Below are positions 19,751 to 30,233 of a stretch of 64,000 nucleotides of DNA, piece by piece. The stretch covers positions 1,302,001-1,366,000 of the forward strand of contig MSED01000013.1 of assembly GCA_002099365.1 (NCBI GenBank), in the 5' to 3' direction. A program made the translations under genes and the position numbers. The stretch comes from Phialophora verrucosa. Lineage: Eukaryota > Ascomycota > Eurotiomycetes > Chaetothyriales > Herpotrichiellaceae. Every line of letters begins with the position of its first letter. Positions within the stretch are counted from its first letter, which is position 1. The notes under the pieces were generated by a model that saw nothing but the letters and a program-made list of their open reading frames with translations, had not been told where the DNA came from and did not search any database.

Positions 19751-20985
19751 TTTGAGTTGTTTGTCCTCAAGTCAGCTTGTAAATTGTTGTGAAGATCCAA
19801 CGCTGAGATCAGAGCAGCAATCTCGCTACCAAAGGAGCGACCGTGCTACAATCGGCAAGGCGGTATGTCCCAAGTATCCCATGTGTGTGCTCCAGGCATT
19901 TTGCGAATGTCGAGAGCATATATCAAGTTTGACATTTATATTGCAGCCACCGGAGATATATGCAAGCCATCTACGGACTGCGGAGGGCAGGTGGAAGTAT
20001 GGAAGCAACAACGGCAGTCTGGATCGAAAGTCACACCAAGGGGAAATAGAGAGGGACATCATCTCTCCGCGTAGTTCATGAGGTGATCCAGTGAAAGCCA
20101 CCGCCGTTTGTCGATCATCTCAAATGAGCTGCCGTTGCAGCGCACCTTCGCCAGCGTCATCTACGGAGTCTTTGGGGCAACAAGCCATTTCTCGCCTGTG
20201 CCTGGTCATTGGACCCTGAGATCTTGTAGAGCCCGAAATCGGCAAGCCAAGGGACCGCTAAAGACCCCGGAACCCCGGCAGTGGACGCCCCCAAAAGCCC
20301 CCGAGCCCGCTAATCGAAGCCACCGGCCTCAAATGGGGAAGCGATGGCCGCACCTAAACCCAATCTTGCTCTTGAGTCAGTCCGATGGATCCCACTCGAT
20401 GGCGGTTCCTGTCGACGACATGACGAAGATGGCTGATATGCAGGGCAAACCTGACATGAAGGGTTTCAGCCTCCGTCCACAGAAGAGCGTTCATCTAGAA
20501 AGATCTTGTCTGGAGCCCTGCCAATGAAGGCCGCCTTTGAACATGTCACACTGCCTGACAGCGGGATGTTTGGCACCTCCAGGAAACACCCTTCAAGTAA
20601 CATCAGATGTTCAACCTGCCGCAGTGCACTATCTCAATCATGGGCCGTCGCTTCTTTGCGCTGGTTGTTTGCCCGGCCATCTCCGCCATGTCGCGGCTGT
20701 TTTCCGACGGCCTCTGATACTCGTACTCCCCACGGAATACCGGTTAGCGCTATCGCTATCTCTAACTTTCCCCTTACCATCTTCATTACCTGTGATAGTG
20801 AGTATTGACATCGAGGTCTTTCGTGATCAGATTCGTCATCTCCCTGAGGGGAATTGATCTCGAAAGGCAAGTTCTTGCTCGACCGTGGTAGGCCTAAGCC
20901 CAAGAGAGGGAAGATAATACACTGTGGCACATATTCCAACGAAAACCCTCAGCCTCGTCGCTTTGTACACAGAAGTAGCAGAAGG
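19751..20985. other. intergenic between divergent genes, no gene seen
   Basis: About 1.2 kb upstream of both the small Ser/Pro-rich gene and the 2OG oxygenase. Short ORFs lack family resemblance. The oxygenase frame is open back to 20854, but the conserved start is at 20986. Confidence 0.45.
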
Positions 20986-21996
20986 ATGGAAGACGCAGGC
21001 AGTACATCTTTCCCAATAGTCGACATATCGCACATCGACGACCCGCAGTCCCAACTCCAACTCGCCCAAGAAATCACCTCGGCCTGCCAGCAATGGGGCT
21101 TCCTCCTGCTCAAAGGACACCCAATTTCGCCCTCGCACATCGACGAGCTGTTCTCACTGGGGAAAGAGTTCTTCGCGCTCCCGGAAGACCAGAAAGCGCC
21201 CTACCCGATCACATCCCAGACGATCGGCTACGTGGGGAGTTTCCAAGACAGAGGCAAAGACGACAAGATGTCGATGTGGTTTGGCGGGCCCCCAGGCACT
21301 CTCGACGACAACACTGCCATGCTCCCGCCCTACTGGCACGAGCACACACGCACAGTCGAGGCATTCAAGCACCAATGCCACGCCCTGATCATCAAACTGC
21401 TCGAGTGCTTCGCCTTGGCCCTGCACCTCCCGGACCGGGACTTCTTCGCCACCGCGCACGAAGAGACCGCCAGCCAAGACAATTCCCTCCGCATGATCCT
21501 CTACCCTGCGCGCTCGGAAATGCCGGCGTTCGAAGGCCTCGGGTCTAGGATGGCGGAACACACCGACTCCGGCAGCGTGACGCTCCTGTTCCAACGGGCC
21601 GCGGGGCTCGAGGTCCTCTCCCCCTCGGGCGGCTGGGTCCGCGCCCCGCATATCCAGGACTGTATCCTAGTGAACCTGGGCGACACGCTCTCGTTCTGGT
21701 CGTCCGGGCGGTTGAAGGCCACGCTCCATCGCGTTACGTTCGACAGCCTGTCGCACACCCAGGAGAGGCAGACGATGGCCTACTTTGCCAAGGCGAGCCC
21801 GGACACGGTATTGCAGCCGATTTTCGGCCAGGGCGAGTCGGACAAGTACTTCACCAACGGGGTGGAGCTGAGGCCGGGCATGACGGTGCGTGAGCTGAGC
21901 ACTACTATCATGCGCAACATCTATGGCGCGGCGTTCCAGTCTGCCGAGAAACAAGCCGAGAGGGCGAGCGTGAATAGGCAGACAGCCGCTGTATGA
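20986..21996 (+). CDS. 2-oxoglutarate/Fe(II)-dependent dioxygenase (isopenicillin N synthase-like)
   Basis: Non-heme iron oxygenase of the IPNS/gibberellin-oxidase-like family, 336 aa, intronless, cytosolic. The ATG at 20986 is chosen because the family-typical start (FPIVDISHID) follows directly. The N-terminal DIOX_N part includes the WGFLLLKGHP motif. The double-stranded beta-helix carries the iron triad His192, Asp194 (HTD) and His248 (TLHRV). The 2OG carboxylate is expected to be bound by Arg261, here in an RxT motif instead of the usual RxS. The GYVGSFQDRGKDDK segment resembles fungal members that act on small metabolites. Substrate cannot be read. No neighbouring pathway gene makes a cluster obvious. 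Confidence 0.85.
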   Translation: MEDAGSTSFPIVDISHIDDPQSQLQLAQEITSACQQWGFLLLKGHPISPSHIDELFSLGKEFFALPEDQKAPYPITSQTIGYVGSFQDRGKDDKMSMWFGGPPGTLDDNTAMLPPYWHEHTRTVEAFKHQCHALIIKLLECFALALHLPDRDFFATAHEETASQDNSLRMILYPARSEMPAFEGLGSRMAEHTDSGSVTLLFQRAAGLEVLSPSGGWVRAPHIQDCILVNLGDTLSFWSSGRLKATLHRVTFDSLSHTQERQTMAYFAKASPDTVLQPIFGQGESDKYFTNGVELRPGMTVRELSTTIMRNIYGAAFQSAEKQAERASVNRQTAAV

Positions 21997-22382
21997 ACAG
22001 AAAGAACGGAGACCAGTTCGCCCGATTAGACATTAATTCTAAGTTCTGACAGACGGAGGGCGCCTGACTGCGGAAGAAGCATACGCATTGGGCATATGCG
22101 TATGAAGCTCGCCCTGCCTCTAGCAACACAGACTCCAAAAGAACATTCTTCCGTTTGCACGTGCCCGCACCCGCAACGGCGCCCAAACGCCGTATGTACC
22201 AAATACTAGTAGTTAGTTCGCCCGCTTGCTGAATTGCTCGCTTCCTCTGCAACGCCCGCTCAGCAACTCAAGGAATCAAACCCATATTGCAGTCCGATGG
22301 CAAACAAAATGTGAGGGAGACATGATATCCCTTCCAAGCGCGAAGCGAAAAGGAAACATGGAAGGCTTATCACGCCCAGTGC
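21997..22382. other. short convergent intergenic region
   Basis: 386 bases between the stops of the oxygenase (plus) and the Rab-like GTPase (minus). It should hold both terminators. No ORF of note. Confidence 0.5.
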
Positions 22383-23581
22383 TCAACAACACCGGCCCCC
22401 TCTTGACGCAGGTCGGCGGAAAACATCCTCCCACTCCCCTAAGTTGGGCAATACTCCTCTCCTCACTGTTCCGCCCTTTCTCCTCCTGACCGTCCCTCCA
22501 TCGGTCGTCACGCTCTCCACGTCCCCGCCATCGCCGTACTGAATTCCACTGCTCGGATCGTCGGGGTCGATCTCTCCAAGCTCGATCTTCGTGAGAATCA
22601 TGGCCGCGAGTCGGTAGAACAGGGTGTCGACGTTCTCGCCCGTCAGCGCAGACACTTCGGCCGTGTAGGGAATGAGGGCTTTACTGGCCCACACGGACGC
22701 GGCGTGCGAGGTGACTTCACGGCCGTCGGCGGATTGGGTGGCGGTCCATTTCTGGGAGGCCAGCAAATTGATGCTATCGCCCCGTGAGCGCGTGGTCGCA
22801 GTCGCAGTGGAGGCCGAGGTCGACGACTTGAGCGAGTCACCACCTCCTCCTGAATCGTAAGGGAAATAGGATCTTCGACTGGAGGCGCTCGACGCCGCGG
22901 GTGTGGCCCATCCGGCAGGATAGTCGTCGTCCCGCTCTCGCTGTGTCCTCTGGGCATGCGCCCTGCCGTTCATGTGGACCCCCTGCGTTCGTCCTCCGCT
23001 CTGTGCAGGCTGGGATCCCCCCTCGGCCAAATCCGCTTTATTCCCCGCCAACACGACCGTCAGCTGCGGACTCGCCAGCGCGCGCGCATCGCTCAGAAAC
23101 GTCGGCAAGGCCTGGAAGCTCGCCAGGCTGGCTACATCGTAGACGAGCACCGCGCCGGCTGCTCCGCGGTAGTAACTCCGACTGACGCTCCGGAAACGCT
23201 CCGTCCCCGCGGTATCCCACAGCTGTAGCTTGATTCTTTTGGCCCGCTGGCCGGCCGAGCCTCCGACCTTGACGATTTTCGAGGAGAATTCCACGCCGAT
23301 GGTTTGCGAGGAGAGGACGCGCCACTCTTGGTTGATGAAGCGGTGTAGGAGGCACGATTTGCCGGTGCCAGAGGGGCCCAAAAGCACAACCTTGGCGAGG
23401 TAGTCGTACATGCTGCCTAGCTCCTAGAGCGTTCATATTTGTCCACGTTAGTCCCTTCCCGCCGATACAGTAGACTGTAGAGTAGTGATCGCAGAGCGTG
23501 GGGGTCCGCAGCACTTACCTGGGGTTGATCCGGCACCGAGCTGAGGTCTGATGCCCCCGAGGTGCGACGCGGGCGAGCCAT
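22383..23581 (-). CDS. Rab4/Ypt4-like small GTPase with long insertion
   Basis: Membrane-traffic GTPase of the Rab family, closest in wording to Rab4/Ypt4, which acts in endosomal recycling. Two exons are inferred: 23519-23581 (21 codons) and 22383-23423, giving 367 aa. The 95-nt intron has a GTAAGT donor, a perfect GACTAAC branch and a CTCTAG acceptor. An ATG at 23411 inside exon 2 would give a 342-aa form. Nucleotide motifs: GPSGTGKS (37-44), the switch I region ending TIGVEF, DTAGTERF (starting at 91), NKAD (149-152), and SALTG replacing the usual SAK. The C-terminus ends in GGRCC with a dicysteine for geranylgeranylation. A Ser/Arg/Gly-rich insertion of about 100 residues lies between NKAD and SALTG, making it far longer than ordinary Rabs (about 200-215 aa). 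It neighbours Vps3 and CASP, both trafficking genes. Confidence 0.85.
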
Positions 23582-23971
23582 GTTGGCGATAGTACTCGAA
23601 TGAGAAGCCGCCTGGCTGGATGTGCCGTTGTCTTGGATTCTCGCGCTTCCATGGATGCGGGATGTGCTGGAACCGGCGGAGCGCGAAATGAGCAGCGCGA
23701 TAAGATGTGAGGTGGGTACAAAATCCATCTGCCGGCTTGGATTGTGCCGAATGACGCGGCGGCTCCTGCGTGGCTTCCGGGCGCTTGTGCCGCTTAAGTG
23801 TGGCGCCTATAAGGCTCCCTAGCCCGGATTTACTTTTCACTTTTCAGCGAACGTGTCACAGGCTCGTGAACATGGGTTGAGTCTCTGGACAGGCTGCTTT
23901 GGTGGCTCACACTATCAACAATTTCAGACTCTCTGGAGAGGACGAGCTCCAGTGCAATGGCACGTCCTGCC
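23582..23971. other. short intergenic region
   Basis: 390 bases between the Vps3 stop and the Rab-like start, both on the minus strand. It holds the Rab promoter and Vps3 terminator. The Rab exon 1 frame is open a little further upstream (to 23728). Confidence 0.4.
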
Positions 23972-26900
23972 CTATGTCACTAGCTCCTCACCAGGCTCTT
24001 GTTCCTCTAGCACAATCTTCGCGCCGATCTTCTCAGTAATCTCTATAAACTCCACCTGACCGATCAGATTCTGGGCCGCGCTCAACGCCTTCATGACCAA
24101 AGCTTGATTTCTCTCTGTGGCGGCAGCTCGGAAACTTCTCAGCAGGAATTCACTTAGCATTTCCACTGACCAGTCATCAGGGATTTCTCCGATGATGGCC
24201 AAGGGGTCGAAGAAGACCGTGAACTTTCCTAACAGGTGGGATGTGCGCTCGAGGCGATCTTCGACATCTTCTATCGATAGGAATTCGCGGAAAAGGAAAT
24301 TGAATAGTTCGGTTTGAGTGGCACGAGGAGGAAGTGTCGAAGGGTCGATAGGATAGGATGAAGAGGATGATGGGCCACCGAAGTAGCAGTATCGCACGGC
24401 GGTATCGTAGTCGCCTAACCCGTGGGTGAGAAGGCGAAGGGCTTCTTTGTGCCGACCTTGACGAGCATCGAGGATGATGGACTCGGACACGAGGTACGTT
24501 GAGAAGGGAGCCAAGCGTTCAAGGACCATGTCGACCGAATAAGTCAGGTCTTTGCCAGCGGCTGTTGTGCCGCCAGTTGCGTACCCGCCACTTCCGAGGA
24601 GTTGAAGGAGACGTAGTCGAGATTGCCACCATGGCTCGGGTGGAGCGTTCTGATAGATAAAATCGAGGTAAGTTGGTTTGGGGGATTCAAGAGCTCGATA
24701 GGTCGAATAGCTCTCCGCGAGTGACCCTCGAGCGGCCTCGGATTTCTCGAGTACTGTTAGCACCGAGTCGAGGTAGTAGCCGATCAGGTCGTCCGCGTAC
24801 TGATCGAGATGCTTGCCAAAGACGAGATGTTCCAAATACTGCTGCACCGCACCTGGAGCATGTTCTTTGAGTAGTTTGACCACTTCCTGGGGGCTGAATC
24901 TGACGCGAGCAGTGTCATCCGTGAAGATCTGCACGGCCAGTTCTGGGTTACGCCGTGCAAGCCACAATGCATAGTCCTGCACGAGGTCGACATCACGAAT
25001 GATAGTCAGGTAGCGACGTAACTGCCCTTCCACGTATCCGATGTTTGAGCTGTAGTCCAGATCCTTCTCACCATCAATTATCCGTCTCCATGTAGTCAAC
25101 ACTTCGCGAGCCTGTTTTCTACTCTGATACAGGCGACTTAGAACATAGAGACGATTATATCGCTCCAGCAGTGAAGCCGCGCGATCGAAATCACCCTTCC
25201 AGTGGTCGACAGCGTTGTGAAGCTTGGCTCTGACCGACTTCTGTGCGGGACTATCCGTGGGTAGGGATTGGTCCAGGTATAATAAGACGTGGAGTAGCGC
25301 CGCATCGACAGAGTTGAAGACATACTTGTCATCTGTAATGCTACCATAGCCTCGTTTCTCTTGCCAGAGCATGAGAAAATGCCTCATTGCCATCCAGAAC
25401 GCAATCGGAGCGTCTTCAAAGCCTGAAATTGGCGATTGATAGCCGTATAGCAAATCAGCCATGCCCTGGTGAAGCCACATACCTTCAGGACCGTAAAGAA
25501 CCTCCGAGGAGAGAGGCGGGGACAGAAGCAGCACAATTCGTGGATCCAGACCTCCGTCATGAAGAGTGTTTTCGACGGCTCGAAGCAGATCTTCAAGGTC
25601 TGAGGAATTGGAAACCCGTGTCTGTAGGTGCAGAAATAGAATCAAGCTGGCTTTCTGCCTGATATAGTTGAGCGTGAGAAATTCCGTTTCGTCCTTTGGT
25701 TCACGACCGTGTATACCTGCCAAAAAACCGAAAATATGGCCAGGCTTGACGTCGGCGGGCTTGTCATCTACCAAATACTGCTTAAGCCGGTGTTCCAGTT
25801 GTGAGATCAATGGATTTGGCAAAACCATCAGAAGCTGCTGGCCGTGCCAGACGACATTCCTCGTGAAACTTCTCCCGAAGCGACCAGCAAGTGATTTCTC
25901 TTCGGCAGCCCGTCTGCTTACAAGCTCCGTAGAAGGCTCGACAGGCGTGGTCAAAGACTGACTATCAAACAAAGCACGCTCCTGCTCCACTTGCTCCACC
26001 GCAGACTGTGTCCTTGGGTCGCTTTCGCGGTTAACGCTTTGTAAATGAGTCGGGGAACCCAGAGATAACGGTACAAGCTGCAGGAGCTCTCCAGGAACCT
26101 TGAAAAAATGGTGATGGGTGCTGAGCGTGTGACGCAGACCTGCGCGAGCGTTGTCCAGCTCGCTTGAGGGGAGTGTGATAAGTGTGCGAGGATGAGTCAA
26201 CTCGGAAGCGTTCTCGACGTGTTGCAGCTCCAATATCCTCTCTGTGACGCCCTCGTTGGTCCGTCGTAGCAGCGCACATATGATCTTACCTTCATCCTCC
26301 GAGTACGGAGCACCCCCATAATCTGGAACGTTGAAATTGTCGATAAGCAGATCCTCTGGGTAGCTCTCGAAGTCAATGGTACCTCGAACGACATCCCCAT
26401 CGAGATTTACAAACAAACCGACACCCGGCTCGGACTCGTTCGTACCGGTGGTAAGCATGAACTCGGTCGGGAAAGGCGAAAGAATATGGGGCTTCAATCG
26501 CTTCTTGACTTGCCTGTTGTCGGTGGTAGCAGCTGATCTGGTCGGGAGGGCATCGGTTGATGCCCGTGGACGAGCCTTTGGACGTGCGGTCCCATCGTTC
26601 GCTCCCGAAGTGATTGGAGCTGTTGTCTGGCCACTACTAACTGCAGTCGTATCAGATGGCATGAGATACGAGGACTCCTGTTGGCGGACTTGGGAACTGT
26701 CCCTTGTGGGGCTGACGAGATTTCCCATGCTGGTACTTCTACCATGACTCGCAGCTTCTATAGGAGGAGGAGATCGTGCAGGAGACCTACCTCCACTGTC
26801 CGGAACAGGATCATCTTCTGCAGGTTGCGACGATATTGGAAATAGTGGTATCTTCTGCTGGTGTTCTACTTCCAACAGGGCATAGCCTGTGTCGTCAGCC

Positions 26901-27586
26901 ACGCAGGCAATCGTGTCTCTTCTGCTGGATCTCAGGCATCCCGGGTATTCGATGTTGTTCCTGATGGGTCGTAGCCTCTCGCCCACCCTGACCAACATGA
27001 TCCGTTTGGCGTTCGCAATCATGACCACCGGCCCCTCTGGATTGTCCTTGTCCTCATTTTCATCGATGCCACCAATCCACTGGACACCAGTGGGCTCCCT
27101 ATTAGGAAATGCTGGGCTGAATTCGGGCAACGAGTAGAACGAGACAACACCATTGCATAAAACGCATGCTTTCAACGGGCCAGGCAGGACGAGGATTTGT
27201 TGGATGCCCGGGGCATTGGGAGAGTCCGCCGAGGAAGCATGGCCACTGGGCTGGAGGCGGGAGGCTAGTATGAAGGTCGGAGACGCATTGTCGTCTCCTG
27301 GCTCTGGAGGTATCGAGACGAGGTGCAGAATCTCAGCGGCCGAGGTACCAATATATAGATTGGTATCTATAGCGGGTAAGCGGGATGCCTCAGTGCCCCG
27401 ATGGCGTCCGTACCTACTCCAATACTCCACGCATGTAATTGAGACCTGGGTGTTTCCCTCCTCTGTCGTCAAGGGTATATCCTCCAACACAGGACGAAGG
27501 ACATATGGGCCAGGCTCCGGCGGAGACAACCTCTGTCGCTTCACCGGTCGCTTGTCGTGTAGGTCTTCTGCGTCCATTGCCAGCAC
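23972..27586 (-). CDS. VPS3: Vps3/TGFBRAP1-like CORVET subunit
   Basis: Intronless, 1204 aa. It matches the Vps39/Vam6-Vps3-TGFBRAP1 family, in which Vps3 is the Rab5-binding end of the CORVET endosomal tethering complex. Layout: a CNH/beta-propeller N-terminal region (about residues 40-420) interrupted by a Ser/Pro-rich low-complexity segment (about 265-350), then alpha-solenoid clathrin-type repeats. The Vps39 domain 1 is near residues 700-820 and the Vps39 domain 2 lies near the C-terminus, with LFREFLSIEDVEDRLERT and LLSEF-type helices. An ATG three codons downstream (27577) is an equally good start. The RING finger of Vps8/Vps11-type partners is absent, as expected. It shares a 346-bp divergent promoter with the CASP gene. 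Vps39/Vam6 is the nearest alternative; length and the EIPDDW segment favour Vps3. Confidence 0.8.
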   Translation of the reverse strand: MLAMDAEDLHDKRPVKRQRLSPPEPGPYVLRPVLEDIPLTTEEGNTQVSITCVEYWSRYGRHRGTEASRLPAIDTNLYIGTSAAEILHLVSIPPEPGDDNASPTFILASRLQPSGHASSADSPNAPGIQQILVLPGPLKACVLCNGVVSFYSLPEFSPAFPNREPTGVQWIGGIDENEDKDNPEGPVVMIANAKRIMLVRVGERLRPIRNNIEYPGCLRSSRRDTIACVADDTGYALLEVEHQQKIPLFPISSQPAEDDPVPDSGGRSPARSPPPIEAASHGRSTSMGNLVSPTRDSSQVRQQESSYLMPSDTTAVSSGQTTAPITSGANDGTARPKARPRASTDALPTRSAATTDNRQVKKRLKPHILSPFPTEFMLTTGTNESEPGVGLFVNLDGDVVRGTIDFESYPEDLLIDNFNVPDYGGAPYSEDEGKIICALLRRTNEGVTERILELQHVENASELTHPRTLITLPSSELDNARAGLRHTLSTHHHFFKVPGELLQLVPLSLGSPTHLQSVNRESDPRTQSAVEQVEQERALFDSQSLTTPVEPSTELVSRRAAEEKSLAGRFGRSFTRNVVWHGQQLLMVLPNPLISQLEHRLKQYLVDDKPADVKPGHIFGFLAGIHGREPKDETEFLTLNYIRQKASLILFLHLQTRVSNSSDLEDLLRAVENTLHDGGLDPRIVLLLSPPLSSEVLYGPEGMWLHQGMADLLYGYQSPISGFEDAPIAFWMAMRHFLMLWQEKRGYGSITDDKYVFNSVDAALLHVLLYLDQSLPTDSPAQKSVRAKLHNAVDHWKGDFDRAASLLERYNRLYVLSRLYQSRKQAREVLTTWRRIIDGEKDLDYSSNIGYVEGQLRRYLTIIRDVDLVQDYALWLARRNPELAVQIFTDDTARVRFSPQEVVKLLKEHAPGAVQQYLEHLVFGKHLDQYADDLIGYYLDSVLTVLEKSEAARGSLAESYSTYRALESPKPTYLDFIYQNAPPEPWWQSRLRLLQLLGSGGYATGGTTAAGKDLTYSVDMVLERLAPFSTYLVSESIILDARQGRHKEALRLLTHGLGDYDTAVRYCYFGGPSSSSSYPIDPSTLPPRATQTELFNFLFREFLSIEDVEDRLERTSHLLGKFTVFFDPLAIIGEIPDDWSVEMLSEFLLRSFRAAATERNQALVMKALSAAQNLIGQVEFIEITEKIGAKIVLEEQEPGEELVT

Positions 27587-27932
27587 CGAGCTCCTTGGGC
27601 TTAGTTAAGACGACTTGCCATTCCTATGAGTAGTCGTGTGAGCTCAGGGTAAGGAGCATCTGCTTGCAAGCATGACTTTGGTTGGCGGCCTCGATCAGAC
27701 GGAAGTAGAAGGTTCAGGCACAGCATCACTCTAGAGTGTCGCTACGGTGGGTCATTGGGCTTTAGCCGCTGTCCCGAAACTAACGGAGGCCACGTCTTCT
27801 CGCTGTCGGTTGCGACTGGAACGCGTTTGAAGGTGGACTGCGCACGAAATCCGCAGCGTCCAGAACACTCGGCTTCTAATGGACGACGAATGTCACTGGA
27901 AGTCGAATCAATAACGATCGGTTTCCTGCCGT
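27587..27932. promoter_or_regulatory. bidirectional promoter between VPS3 and CASP
   Basis: 346 bases separating two divergent trafficking genes. Both transcription starts must lie here, so co-regulation is plausible. No specific factor site could be assigned. Confidence 0.6.
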
Positions 27933-30233
27933 ATGGACGCGTTAGCCGTTTCAGAGGCCCATGCCTCGACAACGGAGCATGATGAGCCTCAACGAGAGAC
28001 GGCTGGGGAGGGTGCTACGGGCTCGCCAGAGAACAAGTTCCAGAAGGCGATAGCAGCATGGCGGAGTAAGCCTGTTGGCGGTGTATATGTGTTAGTGTCA
28101 CTGACTTCTCCCAGACATTGATCTGTCCTCGTTGATGCCACAATTCGATGCAACGGCCTCAGAATTGGTTGCGCAGCAGAGGGAGGCTCTACTCGAAAGG
28201 AAAGAACTGGCTCAGAAGACGAAAGAATTCCGAAAGCTAGAGGATACGGCCAAACTGACAGAGTACAAGTCCCTTTTGAAATGTACGTCTCAGACATACT
28301 CCACTGGTACTTGACGTCCTGACAATCCGCAGCGTACCAGACGTTCATTGATCTGATTACCGGCCATGGCAAGACCTCGTCCTCCGCATTCCTTCAGCTA
28401 TATCAGCCTCTTTCGGAAGCTCCTGACCCATTCCCTCTCCTCGAAGCATCCGTCGATTCTCTCGTTGCGTCCGAAGATACAGTGCCTAGGCTCACTATCG
28501 AGAATCAGCAGCTATTGTCCAGGGTGAGCAGACTGACTGCCCAGCTTGAAGAGACAGAGCAAAGGCTGCAAGACGAGAGCAGGGCAAGAAAAGATGCTGA
28601 GGTCGGAACAGGAACCCAAGTCCAGGAGATCGAAGCAAAATGGGAGAAAGTTTTGGAAGAGAAGCAGAGCAACTGGACAGCGAAAGAACGGTCTCTGGAG
28701 GAGAAAGTTGAGAATCAAGACAGGTTGCTCAAGGAGCTCAAGGCCAACTACGAAGTATCGCAGAGACTTCAAGATGGCTCGGCAGAAGCTACTTCATCCA
28801 AAGCCGCGGCAGCCGAGTTGGAAATGATGAGCTCGGAACTCGAAAAGACCAGTGCTCGTCTTGCTGAGATGGAGGCGAGGAACGAGCAGCTGAGAATCGA
28901 CCTTGCTCACGCCACTTCCCACTCGTCTCAAATTCATAGCGTCGAAGACGATCCTGCCTTCCTACGTCTCCAATCAGAGAACTCCTCACTAATCCGGAAG
29001 ATCGAATCAGTGAGGTTCGAAAGGGAAGCGGAGAAGCGAGAATTGGACAACAAAGTTCGTCAAGCTGATCGGCAACGATCTCAACTAGCAGCAGACAATG
29101 ACGACTTGCGTGCTAAATTGAGCAAATGGTCTGACTATGAAGACCTGAAGCGCGAGCTCGACACTTTTCGATCGATAGAGCTATCTATGGGCGTCGACGA
29201 AGAGGGCGATGAGACCCCTGCAAATGGTTCTGCGGAGTCTGGCACGAGACAGTCATTAGAACAACTTCTGCTCGCTAAGAACAAAAAGCTGAGCGACGAT
29301 TTGACATTGCTGCGAGTATCACACCAAGATCTGCAACGCCAGCTGGAAGACCTGCAAGAGGAATTGTCACGCACCAATGCCGAGCTGGAGAAATCTCAAA
29401 AACTGTCTTCCACGCTGGAGAATGATCTGATGCGAGTGCAAGAGGAAGCGGAGAATGTTCTTCCCTCTTCTGGCATGTCAGTTGCAGGGACTTATGTCTC
29501 TCGGCACCCGACGGGCTCTTTGCGGCGAGGAAGGGCATCACCCACATCCTCCATCATTTCAGGCTACGATACACAACGGCGGACCAATACTCTCGATTCA
29601 CTTCGAGCAGGAGAAGCAGTTGGGGGTGGCTCGGGTATTCTGCCTATGATCCAAGCCCAAAGGGATCGCTTCAAACAGAAAAACCAGCAACTTGAGGAAG
29701 AACTCTCCAAGACTTATGCGACAGTCACTTCGCTGCGGCAAGAGATTGCGTCCTTACAGAAGGATAACCTCAGCCTCTATGAAAAGTCTCGCTACATCTC
29801 CGCCTACAATCGCGGTCCAGCCACATCCTCCTCATCCTATTCCGGGGCGCCTGCGCCAGGTGCCGCGTATGCAGATGACAATGCTACCAATCGGTGGAAA
29901 TCGCAGTACGAAGCCAACATATCACCTTTTGCTGCCTTCCGTGGCCGAGAAGCTGCACGTGCTTACAAGCGCATGAGTTTCCCAGAAAGAATTATCTTTT
30001 CGGTGACGAGAATGGTTCTTGCCACAAGGCTTTCGCGCAACCTCTTTGCCGGGTACTGCCTCGCCTTGCACATGTTGGTCTTTGTCATGCTCTACTGGAT
30101 GGGCAGTGCGGACATCGATCGAAGTGCTGTCCACTTGGGCGAAGCCGCGGCTGCGGTGGGCGCTGCAGGCCTTCGGACTGGTCCCGTCGCTGATGCTCCG
30201 GCCGGAGATTGGAAGCAGGAAGGATTCGGATAG
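27933..30233 (+). CDS. COY1: CASP/Coy1 golgin, Golgi membrane coiled-coil protein
   Basis: Golgi-anchored golgin of the CASP family (Coy1 in yeast), linked to intra-Golgi vesicle tethering. Three exons: 27933-28065, 28115-28282 and 28333-30233, 733 aa. The 49- and 50-nt introns restore AWRNIDLSSL and KSYQTFIDLIT exactly. The N-terminal CASP/CUX1 region (to about residue 150) is followed by long heptad-rich coiled coil to about 480, a Ser/Gly-rich spacer, more coiled coil, and the conserved CASP_C domain: YEANISPFAAFRGREAARAY, then FPERIIFSVTRMVLATR. A single transmembrane helix at about 674-690 (YCLALHMLVFVMLYWM) carries the Tyr and His residues typical of the family. The short luminal tail is Ala/Gly-rich. 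Divergent from VPS3. Confidence 0.92.

Noticed and set aside
14063..21996. secondary-metabolite gene cluster containing the monooxygenase, MFS transporter and 2OG oxygenase
   Set aside because: No PKS, NRPS, terpene synthase or DMATS core gene is present, and the oxygenase is separated from the pair by two unrelated small genes. Only the monooxygenase-MFS pair is retained as a finding.
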